From Streptomyces sp. NBC_00569 (GTDB lineage: Bacteria > Actinomycetota > Actinomycetes > Streptomycetales > Streptomycetaceae): a stretch of DNA of 64,000 bases. The stretch covers positions 4,637,501 to 4,701,500 of the forward strand of contig NZ_CP107783.1 in NCBI RefSeq assembly GCF_036345255.1, read 5' to 3'. Position numbers and translations under genes: made by a program. The notes under the pieces are model-generated. The model saw nothing but the letters and a program-made list of their open reading frames with translations. It was not told the origin of the DNA and did not search any database. This document shows positions 1 to 10,137 of the stretch, in pieces (position 1 is the stretch's first letter; each line of letters opens with the position of its first letter).

Positions 1-344
1 AGGCCGCACAGGATGCAGCGGGCGTAGTTGATCTGGTAGACGCGGCCGTACCGCTCACCCGGCGAGTAGCGCTCCTCGTCGGTGTTGTCCGCGCCCTCCA
101 CGTAGATGGCGTCCGCGGGACAGGCCCAGGCGCACAACTCGCAGCCGATGCACTTCTCCAGGCCGTCCGGATGACGGTTGAGCTGGTGCCGGCCGTGGAA
201 GCGCGGGGCCGTGGTCTTGGGCTGCTCCGGGTACTGCTCCGTCAGCCGCTTCTTGAACATGGCCTTGAAGGTCACGCCGAAGCCGGCCACGGGATTCTGG
301 AAGCCGGGCTTGGTCTGCCCGCCCTCCGTCGACTCCTCAGCCAT
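1..344 (-). CDS. nuoI: NADH-quinone oxidoreductase subunit I (partial, C-terminus outside window)
   Basis: This is the ferredoxin-like subunit of complex I that carries clusters N6a and N6b and passes electrons from NuoG toward NuoB. Seen: the start ATG at 342-344 is preceded by a GGAGGCG ribosome binding site. The N-terminus is followed by the first 4Fe-4S motif, [12 protein letters not shown], and the second motif begins with CILCG before the window ends. The start overlaps the 3' end of nuoH by 8 bp, which indicates translational coupling. About 114 residues are present; the family is usually 160-210. nuoJ-N are expected further left. Confidence 0.97.
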   Translation of the reverse strand, partial: MAEESTEGGQTKPGFQNPVAGFGVTFKAMFKKRLTEQYPEQPKTTAPRFHGRHQLNRHPDGLEKCIGCELCAWACPADAIYVEGADNTDEERYSPGERYGRVYQINYARCILCG

Positions 345-1719
345 GGGACGCCTCCTTTCCGTCACTGGGACCCTCACCGGTTCCGTCACTCGCAGTATCC
401 GGTCCGCCACTGACAATCAACTCCCGCTCCCCGCGCGGGCGTCGGCGCGGCACGGCCGGCGGGGTCTGGCCGGGCAGCGGCGGAACCGGGAAGCCGCCTG
501 CCATCGGGTCGAAGGCCGCGGCCTGTTCGGCCGCCTCCCGCGCCTCACGCTCCTTGCCGCCGCGGTCCCTGAAGATGTCGACAAGGAACGAGAGCAGCAG
601 CAGGGCGAGGACTCCGCCGCCCACATACAGGGCGATGGAGGCGAAGTCGTAGTTCTCGTTCCGCAGGGTCCGCACGGTGGCGACCAGCATCAGCCAGACC
701 ACGGAGACCGGGATGAGGACCTTCCAGCCGAGCTTCATCAGCTGGTCGTAGCGCACGCGCGGAAGCGTGCCGCGCAGCCAGATGAAGAAGAAGAGCAGCA
801 GCTGGACCTTGATGACGAACCAGAGCATCGGCCACCAGCCGTGGTTCGCGCCCTCCCAGAAGGTGGACACCGGCCACGGGGCCCGCCAGCCGCCCAGGAA
901 GAGCGTCACCGACACGGCCGAGACCGTCACCATGTTCACGTACTCGGCGAGCATGAACAGCGCGAACTTGATCGACGAGTACTCGGTGTTGAAGCCGCCG
1001 ACGAGGTCGCCCTCGGACTCCGGCATGTCGAACGGCGCGCGGTTCGTCTCGCCGACCATCGTCACGATGTAGATGAGGAACGAGACCGGCAGGAGCAGGA
1101 TGTACCAGCGGTCGTGCTGCTGGGCGACGATCTCCGAGGTGGACATCGACCCGGAGTAGAGGAACACCGAGGCGAAGGCCGCGCCCATCGCGATCTCGTA
1201 CGAGATCATCTGGGCGCAGGACCGCAGACCGCCCAGCAAGGGGTAGGTCGAGCCGGAACTCCAGCCCGCGAGCACGATCCCGTAGATGCCGACCGAGGCG
1301 ACCGCGAGGATGTAGAGCATCGCGATCGGCAGGTCGGTGAGCTGCATCGTGGTGCGCTGGCCGAAGATCGAGACCTCGTTGCCGGAGGGCCCGAAGGGGA
1401 TCACGGCGATCGCCATGAACGCCGGGATCGCGGCGACGACCGGCGCCAGGATGTAGACCACCTTGTCGGCGCGCTTGACGACGACGTCTTCCTTCAGCAT
1501 CAGCTTGATGCCGTCGGCGAGCGACTGGAGCATGCCCCAGGGGCCGTGCCGGTTGGGGCCGATGCGCAGCTGCATCCAGGCGACGACCTTGCGCTCCCAC
1601 ACGATGGAGAAGAGCACGGTCACCATCAGGAAGGCGAAGCAGAAGACCGCCTTGACCGCGACCAGCCACCAGGGATCGCGGCCGAACAGCGAGAGGTCTT
1701 CGAGAGCGAGCGGGATCAT
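337..1719 (-). CDS. nuoH: NADH-quinone oxidoreductase subunit H
   Basis: Membrane-embedded complex I subunit that forms much of the quinone-access chamber next to NuoB/NuoD. The 460-residue product starts [13 protein letters not shown] and contains about eight hydrophobic helices. The conserved loop with [19 protein letters not shown] is typical of NuoH. The ATG at 1719 was chosen because it overlaps the nuoG stop (ATGA) and has a GGAGGTGCAGTC ribosome binding site; an in-frame longer reading to 1833 is arginine-rich and not family-like. The C-terminal ~70 residues are hydrophilic and Pro/Arg-rich, a common actinobacterial extension. Confidence 0.98.
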   Translation of the reverse strand: MIPLALEDLSLFGRDPWWLVAVKAVFCFAFLMVTVLFSIVWERKVVAWMQLRIGPNRHGPWGMLQSLADGIKLMLKEDVVVKRADKVVYILAPVVAAIPAFMAIAVIPFGPSGNEVSIFGQRTTMQLTDLPIAMLYILAVASVGIYGIVLAGWSSGSTYPLLGGLRSCAQMISYEIAMGAAFASVFLYSGSMSTSEIVAQQHDRWYILLLPVSFLIYIVTMVGETNRAPFDMPESEGDLVGGFNTEYSSIKFALFMLAEYVNMVTVSAVSVTLFLGGWRAPWPVSTFWEGANHGWWPMLWFVIKVQLLLFFFIWLRGTLPRVRYDQLMKLGWKVLIPVSVVWLMLVATVRTLRNENYDFASIALYVGGGVLALLLLSFLVDIFRDRGGKEREAREAAEQAAAFDPMAGGFPVPPLPGQTPPAVPRRRPRGERELIVSGGPDTASDGTGEGPSDGKEASHG

Positions 1720-4214
1720 GACTGCACCTCCTTGGCCTCGTCGATGCCCGCGGGACCGATCCGGACGAGTGCGCCGGGCACGGCCCCCGTGTCGGAGGCC
1801 ACGCCCCCACCGGTGGAGTTCAGCGGAAGCCACACGACGCGGTCCGGCATCTCCGTGACCTGGAGCGGGAGTTGCGTCGTCCCCGCGGGCCCCGTGACGG
1901 CGAGTACGTCACCGTCCTTGACGCCCGCCTCGGCGGCCGTGGCGGCCGACACGCGCGCGTGTGCCGCGTGCCGCGTGCCGGCGAGCGCGTCGTCGCCCTC
2001 CTGGAGGCGGCCCTGGTCGAGCAGCAGCCGGTGCCCCGCGAGGACGGCCTCGCCGGACGCGGGCCGCGGCAGCTGGGCGGCCGACTCCAGCGCGTCCGTC
2101 GCGCGGGGGCCGCTCCAGCCGCCGAGGCGGTCGAGCTCCCCCCGCGCGGCCCGCAGGTCCGGCAGGCCCAGGTGTACGTCCATGGCGTCCGCGAGCATCT
2201 GGAGGACCCGCGCGTCGGCGGGCGCCACGGAGCGCGTCATCTGATCGGGCTTGAGCGCGGCCTCGAAGAGGCGTGCCCGGCCCTCCCAGTTGAGGAACGT
2301 GCCCGCCTTCTCGGCGACCGCGGCGACCGGAAGCACGACGTCCGCATGGTCGGTGACCTCGCTGGGACGCTGCTCCAGGGACACGACGAACGCCACCTCG
2401 TGCAGTGCTTCACGCGCGCGTGCCGGGTCCGGCAGGTCCGCGACCTCGACACCGGCGACGACGAGGGCCCGCAGCTCGCCGCCGGCGGCGGCCTCCACGA
2501 TCTGACCCGTGTCGCGCCCGTAGCGGTGCGGGAGTTCGGACACTCCCCAGGCGGCCGCGACCTCTTCCCGCGCGCGCGGGTCGGTGGCCGGGCGTCCGCC
2601 CGGAAGCAGCGACGGTAGCGCGCCCGCCTCGATCGCGCCGCGCTCCCCGGCCCGGCGCGGAATCCACACCAGCTGGGCGCCGGTCGCCGTGGCGGCCCGT
2701 ACGACGGAGGTCAGGGCGCCCGGCACGGCCGCGAGCCGCTCGCCGACGACGATGACGGCGCCCTCGGCGCGCAGCGCCTGGGACGCCTCGGCGCCGCCGT
2801 CCTCCAGGCCGAAGCCGGAGGCGAGCGCGTCGAGCCACTCGGTCTCGGTGCCCGGAGCGGCCGGCAGCAGCGTGCCGCCCGCCTTCTCCAGGCCCCGGGT
2901 GGCGAACGGGGCGAGCCCGAACGTCCGCTGACCGTGCCCGCGCCACGCCTTGCGCAGCTTCAGGAAGACGCCGGGCGCCTCCTCCTCGGCCTCGATCCCG
3001 ACGAGGAGCACGGCGGGAGCCTTCTCCAAAGACGTGTACGTGACCCCGACACCGTCGAGGTCACGCCCGCGTCCCGCGACCCGAGCCGCGAGGAAGTCGG
3101 CCTCCTCGCTGCTGTGCACGCGCGCGCGGAAGTCGATGTCGTTCGTGTCGAGCGCCACGCGCGCGAACTTGCTGTACGCGTACGCGTCCTCGACGGTGAG
3201 CCGGCCACCGGTCAGGACTCCGGCGCGGCCGCGGGCCGAGGAAAGACCCCGGGCCGCGACGTCCAGTGCCTCGGGCCAGGACGCGGGCTCCAGCACACCG
3301 TCCGCGTTCCGCACGAGCGGCGTGGTCAGCCGGTCGGGCTTCTGCGCGTAACGGAACGCGAAACGGCCCTTGTCGCAGACCCACTCCTCGTTGACCTCGG
3401 GGTCCGGCGACGCCAGGCGCCGCATGACCTTGCCGCGCCGGTGGTCCGTGCGGGTCGCACAGCCGCCCGCGCAGTGCTCGCACACGCTGTGCGAGGACAC
3501 GAGGTCGAAGGGCCGGGAGCGGAACCGGTACGCCGCCGAGGTCAGCGCGCCGACCGGACAGATCTGGATCGTGTTCCCGGAGAAGTACGACTCGAAGGGG
3601 TCGCCCTCGCCGGTGCCGACCTGCTGGAGCGCGCCGCGCTCGAGCAGCTCGATCATCGGGTCACCGGCGATCTGGTTGCTGAACCGTGTGCAGCGGGCGC
3701 AGAGCACACACCGCTCACGGTCGAGCAGGATCTGGGTCGAGATCGGGACCGGCTTCTCGAAGGTCCGCTTCTTCCCGTCGAAGCGGGAGTCGGACTGGCC
3801 GTGCGACATCGCCTGGTTCTGCAGGGGGCACTCGCCGCCCTTGTCGCAGACCGGGCAGTCCAGCGGGTGGTTGATGAGGAGCAGCTCCATCACACCGCGC
3901 TGCGCCTTCTCGGCGACGGGTGAACTGAGCTGACTCTTGACCACCATGCCGTCGGTGCAGGTGATGGTGCAGGACGCCATCGGCTTGCGCTGGCCCTCGA
4001 CCTCGACGATGCACTGACGGCAGGCGCCGGCCGGGTCGAGCAGGGGGTGGTCGCAGAAGCGGGGGATCTCGATGCCGAGCTGTTCGGCGGCGCGGATGAC
4101 CAGGGTGCCCTTGGGCACGCTGATCCCGATGCCGTCGATCGTCAGCGAGACGAGATCTTCCGGCGGCACCGCCGCCTCACCGCCCCCGGAGGGAGCGCCT
4201 GTGGTTACCGTCAT
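1716..4214 (-). CDS. nuoG: NADH-quinone oxidoreductase subunit G
   Basis: Largest peripheral-arm subunit of complex I (832 aa). It carries a 2Fe-2S cluster (Cys about 54, 65, 68, 82), the His-Cys3 4Fe-4S site (His116, Cys120, Cys123, Cys129 in [15 protein letters not shown]) and a further 4Fe-4S site (CVLCARC plus CPVGALTS). It then has a molybdopterin-oxidoreductase-like domain that opens with CEHCAGGC and a distal Cys, the ligands of the extra N7 cluster. The ATG at 4214 overlaps the nuoF stop by 4 bp (ATGA). The Mo cofactor fold is normally vestigial in this family. Confidence 0.98.
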   Translation of the reverse strand: MTVTTGAPSGGGEAAVPPEDLVSLTIDGIGISVPKGTLVIRAAEQLGIEIPRFCDHPLLDPAGACRQCIVEVEGQRKPMASCTITCTDGMVVKSQLSSPVAEKAQRGVMELLLINHPLDCPVCDKGGECPLQNQAMSHGQSDSRFDGKKRTFEKPVPISTQILLDRERCVLCARCTRFSNQIAGDPMIELLERGALQQVGTGEGDPFESYFSGNTIQICPVGALTSAAYRFRSRPFDLVSSHSVCEHCAGGCATRTDHRRGKVMRRLASPDPEVNEEWVCDKGRFAFRYAQKPDRLTTPLVRNADGVLEPASWPEALDVAARGLSSARGRAGVLTGGRLTVEDAYAYSKFARVALDTNDIDFRARVHSSEEADFLAARVAGRGRDLDGVGVTYTSLEKAPAVLLVGIEAEEEAPGVFLKLRKAWRGHGQRTFGLAPFATRGLEKAGGTLLPAAPGTETEWLDALASGFGLEDGGAEASQALRAEGAVIVVGERLAAVPGALTSVVRAATATGAQLVWIPRRAGERGAIEAGALPSLLPGGRPATDPRAREEVAAAWGVSELPHRYGRDTGQIVEAAAGGELRALVVAGVEVADLPDPARAREALHEVAFVVSLEQRPSEVTDHADVVLPVAAVAEKAGTFLNWEGRARLFEAALKPDQMTRSVAPADARVLQMLADAMDVHLGLPDLRAARGELDRLGGWSGPRATDALESAAQLPRPASGEAVLAGHRLLLDQGRLQEGDDALAGTRHAAHARVSAATAAEAGVKDGDVLAVTGPAGTTQLPLQVTEMPDRVVWLPLNSTGGGVASDTGAVPGALVRIGPAGIDEAKEVQS

Positions 4215-5563
4215 GCGTTCACCTCCGTGCGCTGGTCCGCCCAAGCGGTCGACTTGGCGGGGTCGAAGGGGCAGCCCTTGCCCGTGATGTGCTGCTCGTA
4301 CTCCTCGCGGAAGTACTTGAGCGAGGAGAAGATCGGGGACGCGGCGCCGTCGCCGAGCGCGCAGAACGACTTGCCGTTGATGTTGTCGGCGATGTCGTTC
4401 AGCTTGTCGAGGTCGCTCATCGAGCCCTTGCCGGCCTCGATGTCGCGCAGCAACTGCACGAGCCAGTAGGTCCCTTCACGGCACGGTGTGCACTTGCCGC
4501 AGGACTCGTGGGCGTAGAACTCGGTCCAACGGGTGACCGCCCGCACGACGCAGGTCGTCTCGTCGAAGCACTGGAGCGCCTTCGTGCCGAGCATGGATCC
4601 CGCGGCGCCGACGCCCTCGTAGTCGAGGGGCACGTCGAGGTGCTCGTCGGTGAACATCGGGGTCGAACTGCCACCGGGAGTCCAGAACTTGAGACGGTGG
4701 CCCGGACGCATGCCGCCGCTCATGTCGAGGAGCTGGCGCAGCGTGATGCCGAGCGGCGCCTCGTACTGGCCGGGGTTCGTGACGTGCCCGCTGAGCGAGT
4801 ACAGCGTGAAGCCCGGGGACTTCTCGCTGCCCATCGACTTGAACCAGTCCTTGCCGCGATTCAGGATCGCGGGAACCGACGCGATGGACTCGACGTTGTT
4901 GACAACAGTGGGGCACGCGTAGAGCCCCGCGACCGCGGGGAAGGGGGGACGCAGCCGCGGCTGGCCACGGCGGCCTTCCAGCGAGTCGAGCAGTGCGGTC
5001 TCCTCGCCACAGATGTACGCGCCCGCGCCCGCGTGCACCGTGAGTTCGAGGTTCAGCCCGCTGCCCAGCACGTTCTCACCGAGGTAGCCCGCCGCGTAGG
5101 CCTCCCGTACGGCCTCGTGGAGCCGTCGCAGTACGGGGACGACCTCGCCCCGCAGATAGATGAAGGCATGCGAAGAGCGGATCGCGTAGCACGCGATCAC
5201 GATCCCCTCGATGAGGGAATGCGGGTTAGCGAAGAGGAGCGGGATGTCCTTGCAGGTCCCCGGCTCCGACTCGTCGGCGTTGACAACCAGATAGTGCGGC
5301 TTGCCGTCGCCCTGCGGAATGAACTGCCACTTCATTCCGGTGGGGAAGCCCGCGCCGCCACGGCCGCGCAGGCCGGAGTCCTTCACATAGGCGATCAGGT
5401 CGTCCGGCGACATGGCGAGGGCCTTGCGCAGACCCTCGTAGCCGTCGTGCCGTCGGTAGACGTCCAGGGACCAGGACTTGTCCTCGTCCCAGAACGCCGA
5501 AAGTACCGGCGCGAGCAGCTTCTCGGGGCTGGTGTCGTTGTCGATCTCGGCTGCCAAGGTCAT
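4211..5563 (-). CDS. nuoF: NADH-quinone oxidoreductase subunit F (NADH/FMN-binding)
   Basis: Entry point of electrons into complex I: binds NADH and FMN and carries the N3 4Fe-4S cluster. Seen in the 450-residue product: the glycine-rich FMN/NADH segment [13 protein letters not shown] (about residues 67-79), the [11 protein letters not shown] region, and the cluster ligands [10 protein letters not shown] with a distal Cys in FCALGDGAA. The start codon at 5561-5563 shares one base with the nuoE stop (TGATG), so translation is probably coupled to nuoE. Confidence 0.98.
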   Translation of the reverse strand: MTLAAEIDNDTSPEKLLAPVLSAFWDEDKSWSLDVYRRHDGYEGLRKALAMSPDDLIAYVKDSGLRGRGGAGFPTGMKWQFIPQGDGKPHYLVVNADESEPGTCKDIPLLFANPHSLIEGIVIACYAIRSSHAFIYLRGEVVPVLRRLHEAVREAYAAGYLGENVLGSGLNLELTVHAGAGAYICGEETALLDSLEGRRGQPRLRPPFPAVAGLYACPTVVNNVESIASVPAILNRGKDWFKSMGSEKSPGFTLYSLSGHVTNPGQYEAPLGITLRQLLDMSGGMRPGHRLKFWTPGGSSTPMFTDEHLDVPLDYEGVGAAGSMLGTKALQCFDETTCVVRAVTRWTEFYAHESCGKCTPCREGTYWLVQLLRDIEAGKGSMSDLDKLNDIADNINGKSFCALGDGAASPIFSSLKYFREEYEQHITGKGCPFDPAKSTAWADQRTEVNA

Positions 5564-6441
5564 CACTCTCCCTCCTCGGCGACAGGTCCCGCCGGGTGGG
5601 CCGGATCGGAGGACGACGTGTCCTGGGGCGCGTCGTGCGAGCTCAGGTGCTCGGCAGGAGACGCGTCGTGCGGTGGCGCGTCGCCGGCGTCCCGATGGGG
5701 ACCTCCGTCCCGCGGATGGACCACGCGCGCGGGGGCGGCCTCGCCCCTGGCGAGACGCAGGCCGATCAGCGAGGCAGGTCCCGCGCTGCCGCTCGCCTCG
5801 ACGGCGCCGGGCCGCTCGTCCGGGAAGCCGGCGAGGATCCGCGCGGTCTCCTTGTACGTGCACAGGGGGGCGCCGCGGGTGGGTTCGACCTGCGCGCCCG
5901 CGCGCAGGTCGTCGACCAGCCGCTTCGCGCTGCCCACCGTCTGGTTGTCGAAGAACTCCCAGTTGACCATCACGACGGGCGCGAAGTCGCAGGCCGCGTT
6001 GCACTCGATGTGCTCGAGGGTGACCTTGCCGTCCTCGGTGGTCCCGCCGTTGCCGACGCCCAGGTGCTCCTGGAGGGCCTCGAAGATGGCGTCGCCGCCC
6101 ATCACGGCGCACAGCGTGTTCGTGCAGACGCCGACCTGGTAGTCGCCGCTCGGCTTGCGCCGGTACATCGTGTAGAAGGTCGCGACGGCGGTGACCTCGG
6201 CGGTGGTCAGGCCCAGCATGTCGGCGCAGAACTGCATGCCCGTGCGCGTGACATGACCCTCCTGCGACTGCACGAGGTGCAGCAGCGGGAGGAGCGCGGA
6301 GCGCGATCCCGGGTAGCGGGCGATGATCTCGCGCGCGTCCGTCTCGAGCCGGGCCCGGACGTCGTCCGGGTAGTCCGGCGCGGGCAGTTGGGGCATGCCC
6401 AGGCTGACGCCCTGGCCCTGCTCGGAAGGAGTGGTGGTCAC
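5563..6441 (-). CDS. nuoE: NADH-quinone oxidoreductase subunit E
   Basis: Small thioredoxin-fold 2Fe-2S subunit (cluster N1a) that docks on NuoF. The 292-residue product has the four ligands as GVCTNTLC (about residue 108) and CNAAC (about residue 146). The GTG at 6441 is chosen because it overlaps the nuoD stop codon (GTGA). The C-terminal ~100 residues after the fold are Ala/Pro/His-rich and of low complexity, so the protein is longer than the ~160-240 residues usual for NuoE. I regard that tail as an actinobacterial extension. Confidence 0.97.
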   Translation of the reverse strand: MTTTPSEQGQGVSLGMPQLPAPDYPDDVRARLETDAREIIARYPGSRSALLPLLHLVQSQEGHVTRTGMQFCADMLGLTTAEVTAVATFYTMYRRKPSGDYQVGVCTNTLCAVMGGDAIFEALQEHLGVGNGGTTEDGKVTLEHIECNAACDFAPVVMVNWEFFDNQTVGSAKRLVDDLRAGAQVEPTRGAPLCTYKETARILAGFPDERPGAVEASGSAGPASLIGLRLARGEAAPARVVHPRDGGPHRDAGDAPPHDASPAEHLSSHDAPQDTSSSDPAHPAGPVAEEGE

Positions 6442-7760
6442 CGGTCGACGCCTCCCATCACGGGGTCGATGGACGCGACGGCGACGATGACGTCGGCGAC
6501 CTGGCCGCCCTCGCACATCGCCGCCATGGCCTGAAGGTTGGTGAAGGAAGGGTCGCGGTAGTGGACCCGGTAGGGACGGGTGCCGCCGTCGGACACGACG
6601 TGCACCCCCAGCTCCCCCTTGGGGGATTCGACGGCGGAGTACGCCTGCCCGGCGGGGACCCGGAAGCCCTCGGTCACCAGCTTGAAGTGGTGGATCAGGG
6701 ACTCCATGGAGGTGCCCATGATCTGCTTGATGTGGTCGAGCGAGTTGCCGAGGCCGTCGGGGCCGAGCGCGAGCTGCGCGGGCCAGGCGATCTTCTTGTC
6801 GGCGACCATGACCGGGCCCGGGGCGAGCCGGTCCAGGCACTGCTCGACGATGCGCAGCGACTGGCGCATCTCCTCCAGGCGGATCAGGAAGCGTCCGTAG
6901 GAGTCGCAGGTGTCGGCGGTCGGGACCTCGAAGTCGTAGTTCTCGTAGCCGCAGTACGGCTGCGACTTGCGCAGGTCGTGCGGGAGACCCGCGGAGCGCA
7001 GGATCGGCCCGGTGGCTCCGAGGGCCATGCAGCCGGTGAGGTCGAGATAGCCGACGTCCTGCATACGGGCCTTGAAGATGGGGTTCCCGGTGGCGAGCTT
7101 GTCGTACTCGGGAAGGTTCTTCGACATCTTCTTCACGAACTCGCGGATCTGGTCCACCGCGCCGGGCGGCAGGTCCTGGGCGAGTCCGCCGGGCCGGATG
7201 TACGCGTGGTTCATGCGCAGGCCGGTGATGAGTTCGTAGATATCGAGAATGAGTTCACGATCACGGAAGCCGTAGATCATGATCGTCGTGGCGCCGAGCT
7301 CCATGCCGCCGGTGGCGATGGCGACCAGGTGCGAGGACATCCGGTTCAGCTCCATCAGGAGCACCCGGATGATCGACGCCCGGTCGGGGATCTCGCCCTC
7401 GATACCGAGGAGCTTCTCGACCGCGAGGCAGTACGCCGTCTCGTTGAAGAACGGCGTCAGATAGTCCATGCGCGTCACGAACGTGGTGCCCTGCGTCCAC
7501 GTGCGGTACTCGAGGTTCTTCTCGATGCCGGTGTGCAGATAGCCGATGCCGCAGCGGGCCTCGGTGACCGTCTCGCCGTCGATCTCCAGGATCAGCCGGA
7601 GCACGCCGTGCGTGGACGGGTGCTGCGGACCCATGTTGACGATGATGCGCTCGTCGTCGGCCTTGGCCGCGGACTGGACGACCTCGTCCCAGTCGCCGCC
7701 GGTGACCGTATATACGGTCCCCTCGGTCGTCTCGCGCGGCGATGCAGAAGGAGTAGACAT
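6438..7760 (-). CDS. nuoD: NADH-quinone oxidoreductase subunit D
   Basis: The 49-kDa-type subunit of complex I (440 aa), related to the large subunit of NiFe hydrogenases; with NuoB it forms the quinone site. Seen: [22 protein letters not shown] near residue 45, containing the conserved His of the quinone-binding loop, and a C-terminus ending in DPVMGGVDR, the family-typical end. It overlaps nuoC by one base and nuoE by four. Length and motifs are normal. Confidence 0.98.
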   Translation of the reverse strand: MSTPSASPRETTEGTVYTVTGGDWDEVVQSAAKADDERIIVNMGPQHPSTHGVLRLILEIDGETVTEARCGIGYLHTGIEKNLEYRTWTQGTTFVTRMDYLTPFFNETAYCLAVEKLLGIEGEIPDRASIIRVLLMELNRMSSHLVAIATGGMELGATTIMIYGFRDRELILDIYELITGLRMNHAYIRPGGLAQDLPPGAVDQIREFVKKMSKNLPEYDKLATGNPIFKARMQDVGYLDLTGCMALGATGPILRSAGLPHDLRKSQPYCGYENYDFEVPTADTCDSYGRFLIRLEEMRQSLRIVEQCLDRLAPGPVMVADKKIAWPAQLALGPDGLGNSLDHIKQIMGTSMESLIHHFKLVTEGFRVPAGQAYSAVESPKGELGVHVVSDGGTRPYRVHYRDPSFTNLQAMAAMCEGGQVADVIVAVASIDPVMGGVDR

Positions 7761-8500
7761 CAGGAGTACGACCTCCGCTGGTCCGGAGCCGGGATCTGGG
7801 CGCCCTTGTACTCGACGGGGATGCCGCCGAGGGGGTAGTCCTTGCGCTGCGGGAAGCCCTGCCAGTCGTCCGGCATCATGATCCGCGTCAGCGCCGGGTG
7901 GCCGTCGAAGACCAGACCGAAGAAGTCGTACGTCTCGCGCTCGTGCCAGTCGTTCGTCGGATAGACGGCGACCAGCGAGGGGACGTGCGGATCCGCGTCG
8001 GGGGCGCTGACCTCGAGGCGGATCAGGCGATTGTGGGTGATCGAGCGCAGGTGGTAGACGGCGTGCAGCTCACGGCCCTTGTCGTCCGGGTAGTGCACCC
8101 CGCTCACACCCGTGCAGAGCTCGAAGCGCAGGGCCGGGTCGTCGCGCAGGGTCCGGGCGACGCGCACCAGGTACTCACGCTCGATGTGGAAGGTGAGCTC
8201 GTCGCGGTCGACGACGGTCTTGTCGATCGCGTTCTCGGGGACGAGGCCCTGTTCCTCCAGGGCCCCCTCCAGCTCGTCGGCCACCTCGTCGAACCAGCCG
8301 CCGTACGGTCGCGAGGCGGCACCCGGCAGCCGTACGGAGCGGACGAGGCCGCCGTATCCCGACGTGTCGCCGCCGTTGTTGGCGCCGAACATGCCGCGCT
8401 GGACGCGGATCTCCTCGCCCTGGTCGCCGCGCTGCCCCGGAAGGTTGGCCGCGCTGAGGTCCTTCTCGGGGTTGACCCCGTTGCTGTCCGCGTCGCTCAC
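7760..8500 (-). CDS. nuoC: NADH-quinone oxidoreductase subunit C
   Basis: The 30-kDa-type peripheral subunit of complex I (246 aa). The conserved block [20 protein letters not shown] with the following [16 protein letters not shown] is the family signature. The GTG at 8500 overlaps the nuoB stop (GTGA). The N-terminal ~60 residues are polar and variable, as in other actinobacterial NuoC. nuoC and nuoD are separate genes here, unlike the fused nuoCD of enterobacteria. Confidence 0.97.
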   Translation of the reverse strand: MSDADSNGVNPEKDLSAANLPGQRGDQGEEIRVQRGMFGANNGGDTSGYGGLVRSVRLPGAASRPYGGWFDEVADELEGALEEQGLVPENAIDKTVVDRDELTFHIEREYLVRVARTLRDDPALRFELCTGVSGVHYPDDKGRELHAVYHLRSITHNRLIRLEVSAPDADPHVPSLVAVYPTNDWHERETYDFFGLVFDGHPALTRIMMPDDWQGFPQRKDYPLGGIPVEYKGAQIPAPDQRRSYS

Positions 8501-9051
8501 CGCAGCAGCCCCTTCATCTCGATCGTCGGGAGCGCCTTGAGCGCCGCTTCCTCCGCCTCGCGGGCCGCCTCCTCGGCGTTCACGCCGAGCTTGGAGGACT
8601 GGATCTTCTGATGGAGCTTGAGAATCGCGTCCATCAGCATCTCCGGCCGCGGCGGACAGCCGGGCAGGTAGATGTCCACAGGGACTACGTGGTCGACGCC
8701 CTGCACGATCGCGTAGTTGTTGAACATCCCGCCCGACGAGGCGCACACGCCCATGGAGATGACCCACTTGGGGTTCGGCATCTGGTCGTAGACCTGCCGC
8801 AGGACGGGCGCCATCTTCTGGCTCACGCGCCCGGCCACGATCATCAGGTCCGCCTGCCGCGGCGAGCCGCGGAAGACCTCCATGCCGAAGCGCGCCAGGT
8901 CATAGCGGCCGGCGCCCGTCGTCATCATCTCGATGGCGCAGCACGCCAGGCCGAACGTGGCCGGGAAGACGGATGACTTGCGCACCCAGCCCGCGGCCTG
9001 CTCGACGGTGGTCAGCAGAAAGCCGCTCGGCAGCTTTTCTTCGAGTCCCAT
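8497..9051 (-). CDS. nuoB: NADH-quinone oxidoreductase subunit B
   Basis: Carries N2, the last 4Fe-4S cluster before quinone. The 184-residue protein shows all four ligands: the tandem Cys in [11 protein letters not shown], the Cys in [12 protein letters not shown] and the Cys in [10 protein letters not shown]. The start ATG at 9051 lies 13 bp after the nuoA stop with no long gap, consistent with the same transcript. The C-terminal ~35 residues are Ala/Glu-rich and variable. Confidence 0.98.
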   Translation of the reverse strand: MGLEEKLPSGFLLTTVEQAAGWVRKSSVFPATFGLACCAIEMMTTGAGRYDLARFGMEVFRGSPRQADLMIVAGRVSQKMAPVLRQVYDQMPNPKWVISMGVCASSGGMFNNYAIVQGVDHVVPVDIYLPGCPPRPEMLMDAILKLHQKIQSSKLGVNAEEAAREAEEAALKALPTIEMKGLLR

Positions 9052-9064
9052 GGCTTAAGGCCCC

Positions 9065-9424
9065 TCAGTCCCATTCCAGGCCGCCGCGCCGCCATACGTA
9101 CGCGTACGCGACGAAGACGGTGAGCACGAAGAGCAGCATCTCCACGAGCCCGAAAACACCCAGGGCGTCGAAGGTGACAGCCCAGGGGTAGAGGAAGACG
9201 ATCTCGATGTCGAAGACGATGAAGAGCATCGCCGTCAGGTAGTACTTGATGGGGAAGCGCCCGCCGCCGGCCGGCGTGGGGGTCGGCTCGATACCGCACT
9301 CGTAGGCCTCGAGCTTGGCCCGGTTGTATCGCTTTGGACCGATAAGCGTGGCCATGACCACGGAGAAGATCGCAAAGCCTGCCCCGAGGGCTCCCAGTAC
9401 GAGGATGGGCGCATACGCGTTCAC
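9065..9424 (-). CDS. nuoA: NADH-quinone oxidoreductase subunit A
   Basis: First gene of the nuo operon; a three-helix membrane subunit at the junction of the two arms of complex I (119 aa). The conserved loop YECGIEPTP (the Cys-containing loop near the quinone channel) and the FDIEIVFLYPWAV segment are visible. Translation starts at GTG 9422-9424 with GAGGAGCGAGGAGCG immediately upstream as ribosome binding site. Transcription probably begins near 9551 (see the promoter entry) and would be sensitive to the Rex-type operator at 9526-9541. Confidence 0.97.
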   Translation of the reverse strand: MNAYAPILVLGALGAGFAIFSVVMATLIGPKRYNRAKLEAYECGIEPTPTPAGGGRFPIKYYLTAMLFIVFDIEIVFLYPWAVTFDALGVFGLVEMLLFVLTVFVAYAYVWRRGGLEWD

Positions 9425-9525
9425 CGCTCCTCGCTCCTCTCAGTCGGCGCTGACTGCTGGCGGATACGTGGGCCCGCCCCCGCTCCCCGCGAAGCCACCC
9501 CTCGATTGCACGAAGATCGCTCACA

Positions 9526-9541
9526 TGTGAAGCAGGTCACA
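9526..9541. promoter_or_regulatory. Candidate Rex operator (ROP) in front of nuoA
   Basis: The 16-mer TGTGAAGCAGGTCACA (its complement reads TGTGACCTGCTTCACA) matches the Streptomyces Rex consensus TGTGAACnnnTTCACA with one mismatch. Rex is an NADH/NAD+ sensing repressor, and the nuo operon of S. coelicolor is a known target as I recall. The site lies about 100 bp before the nuoA start and just downstream of a good -10 hexamer, a position suited to repression. Confidence 0.75.
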
Positions 9542-9557
9542 AGCCCAACTGCCCCGC

Positions 9558-9563
9558 ATCCTA
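9558..9563 (-). promoter_or_regulatory. Candidate -10 hexamer of the nuo promoter
   Basis: On the minus strand TAGGAT occurs here, a near-consensus -10 for the principal sigma factor; no clear -35 hexamer is visible 17-18 bp upstream. A start near 9551 would place the Rex-type palindrome at roughly +10 to +25. This is inference from sequence only. Confidence 0.4.
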
Positions 9564-10137
9564 TGCCTGCCGGTCTGTGATCTGCGACACGGGGTGCGCC
9601 AACAGCTTTGTGATCTCCACCACCTGACGAAGGATCATGAAGTCGGATGAGCGGTGATCTTCACACGCGAAGCGCCTGAGTGATCACCAGAGGTGACATC
9701 TTGGCTCGTTACCCCAGGTAGAAGCGTTGGCGCACTATCAAGAGGTGACACGCTCAGGCAAATTGGCGCTGGACAGAACTGGCTGATAGTGGCCGCCGTT
9801 CACACATCAGAGGGAGAGGTGTGGACGTAAGTGGACGCGGGCACGCGTCGACGAGGAGCGTCCGGCGGCACAGGCGGCCCCTTTGTGACCTGCGTCACGC
9901 GGACCGTTATCCGTTAGAAACCGGGCTTGGCCATCGGTGTCAACGAGTGGTAGGCCGAGGGCAATTCGGGCGTATTACAGAAAGCCCGTGATCACAGGCT
10001 TGATCAACCCTGTCCGGATTGCCCGTTACGGCGTCAATAAAGGCCGCCGCGCCCGGGATTCAAACGTTCACACGACAACTGTGGCGCACCACACGTTTCT
10101 TGAAGGAACCATGGAGGCCCTGATAGCGGTTGTACTC

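Larger units (their letters stand above)
9425..10137. other. Long divergent intergenic region nuoA / nlpC
   Basis: About 710 bp without a convincing gene. It holds the nuo promoter and Rex-type site at the left. A second palindrome lies at 9884-9899 (TGTGACCTGCGTCACG), which fits the actinobacterial Crp pattern GTGACnnnnGTCAC as well as a degenerate Rex site. Several TGTGA/TGATC half-sites lie between 9576 and 9690. The right part must contain the promoter and 5' leader of the NlpC/P60 gene. I looked for the c-di-AMP riboswitch often found before such genes and did not find its conserved blocks. Confidence 0.6.

Noticed and set aside
178..2244. Very long plus-strand frame opposite nuoH/nuoG
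   Set aside because: It has the Arg/His/Asp-rich composition of an antisense frame of high-GC genes, and the minus strand has the correctly folded NuoH and NuoG with all motifs.
4211..6112. A single long minus-strand frame joining nuoF to upstream sequence
   Set aside because: The added N-terminal part reads in the wrong frame of nuoE and is Arg-rich; the proper nuoF start overlaps the nuoE stop.
9700..10110. c-di-AMP (ydaO-type) riboswitch before the NlpC/P60 gene
   Set aside because: Such elements often precede streptomycete cell-wall hydrolase genes, but the conserved sequence blocks could not be found by eye. A covariance-model search with the ydaO family would settle it.
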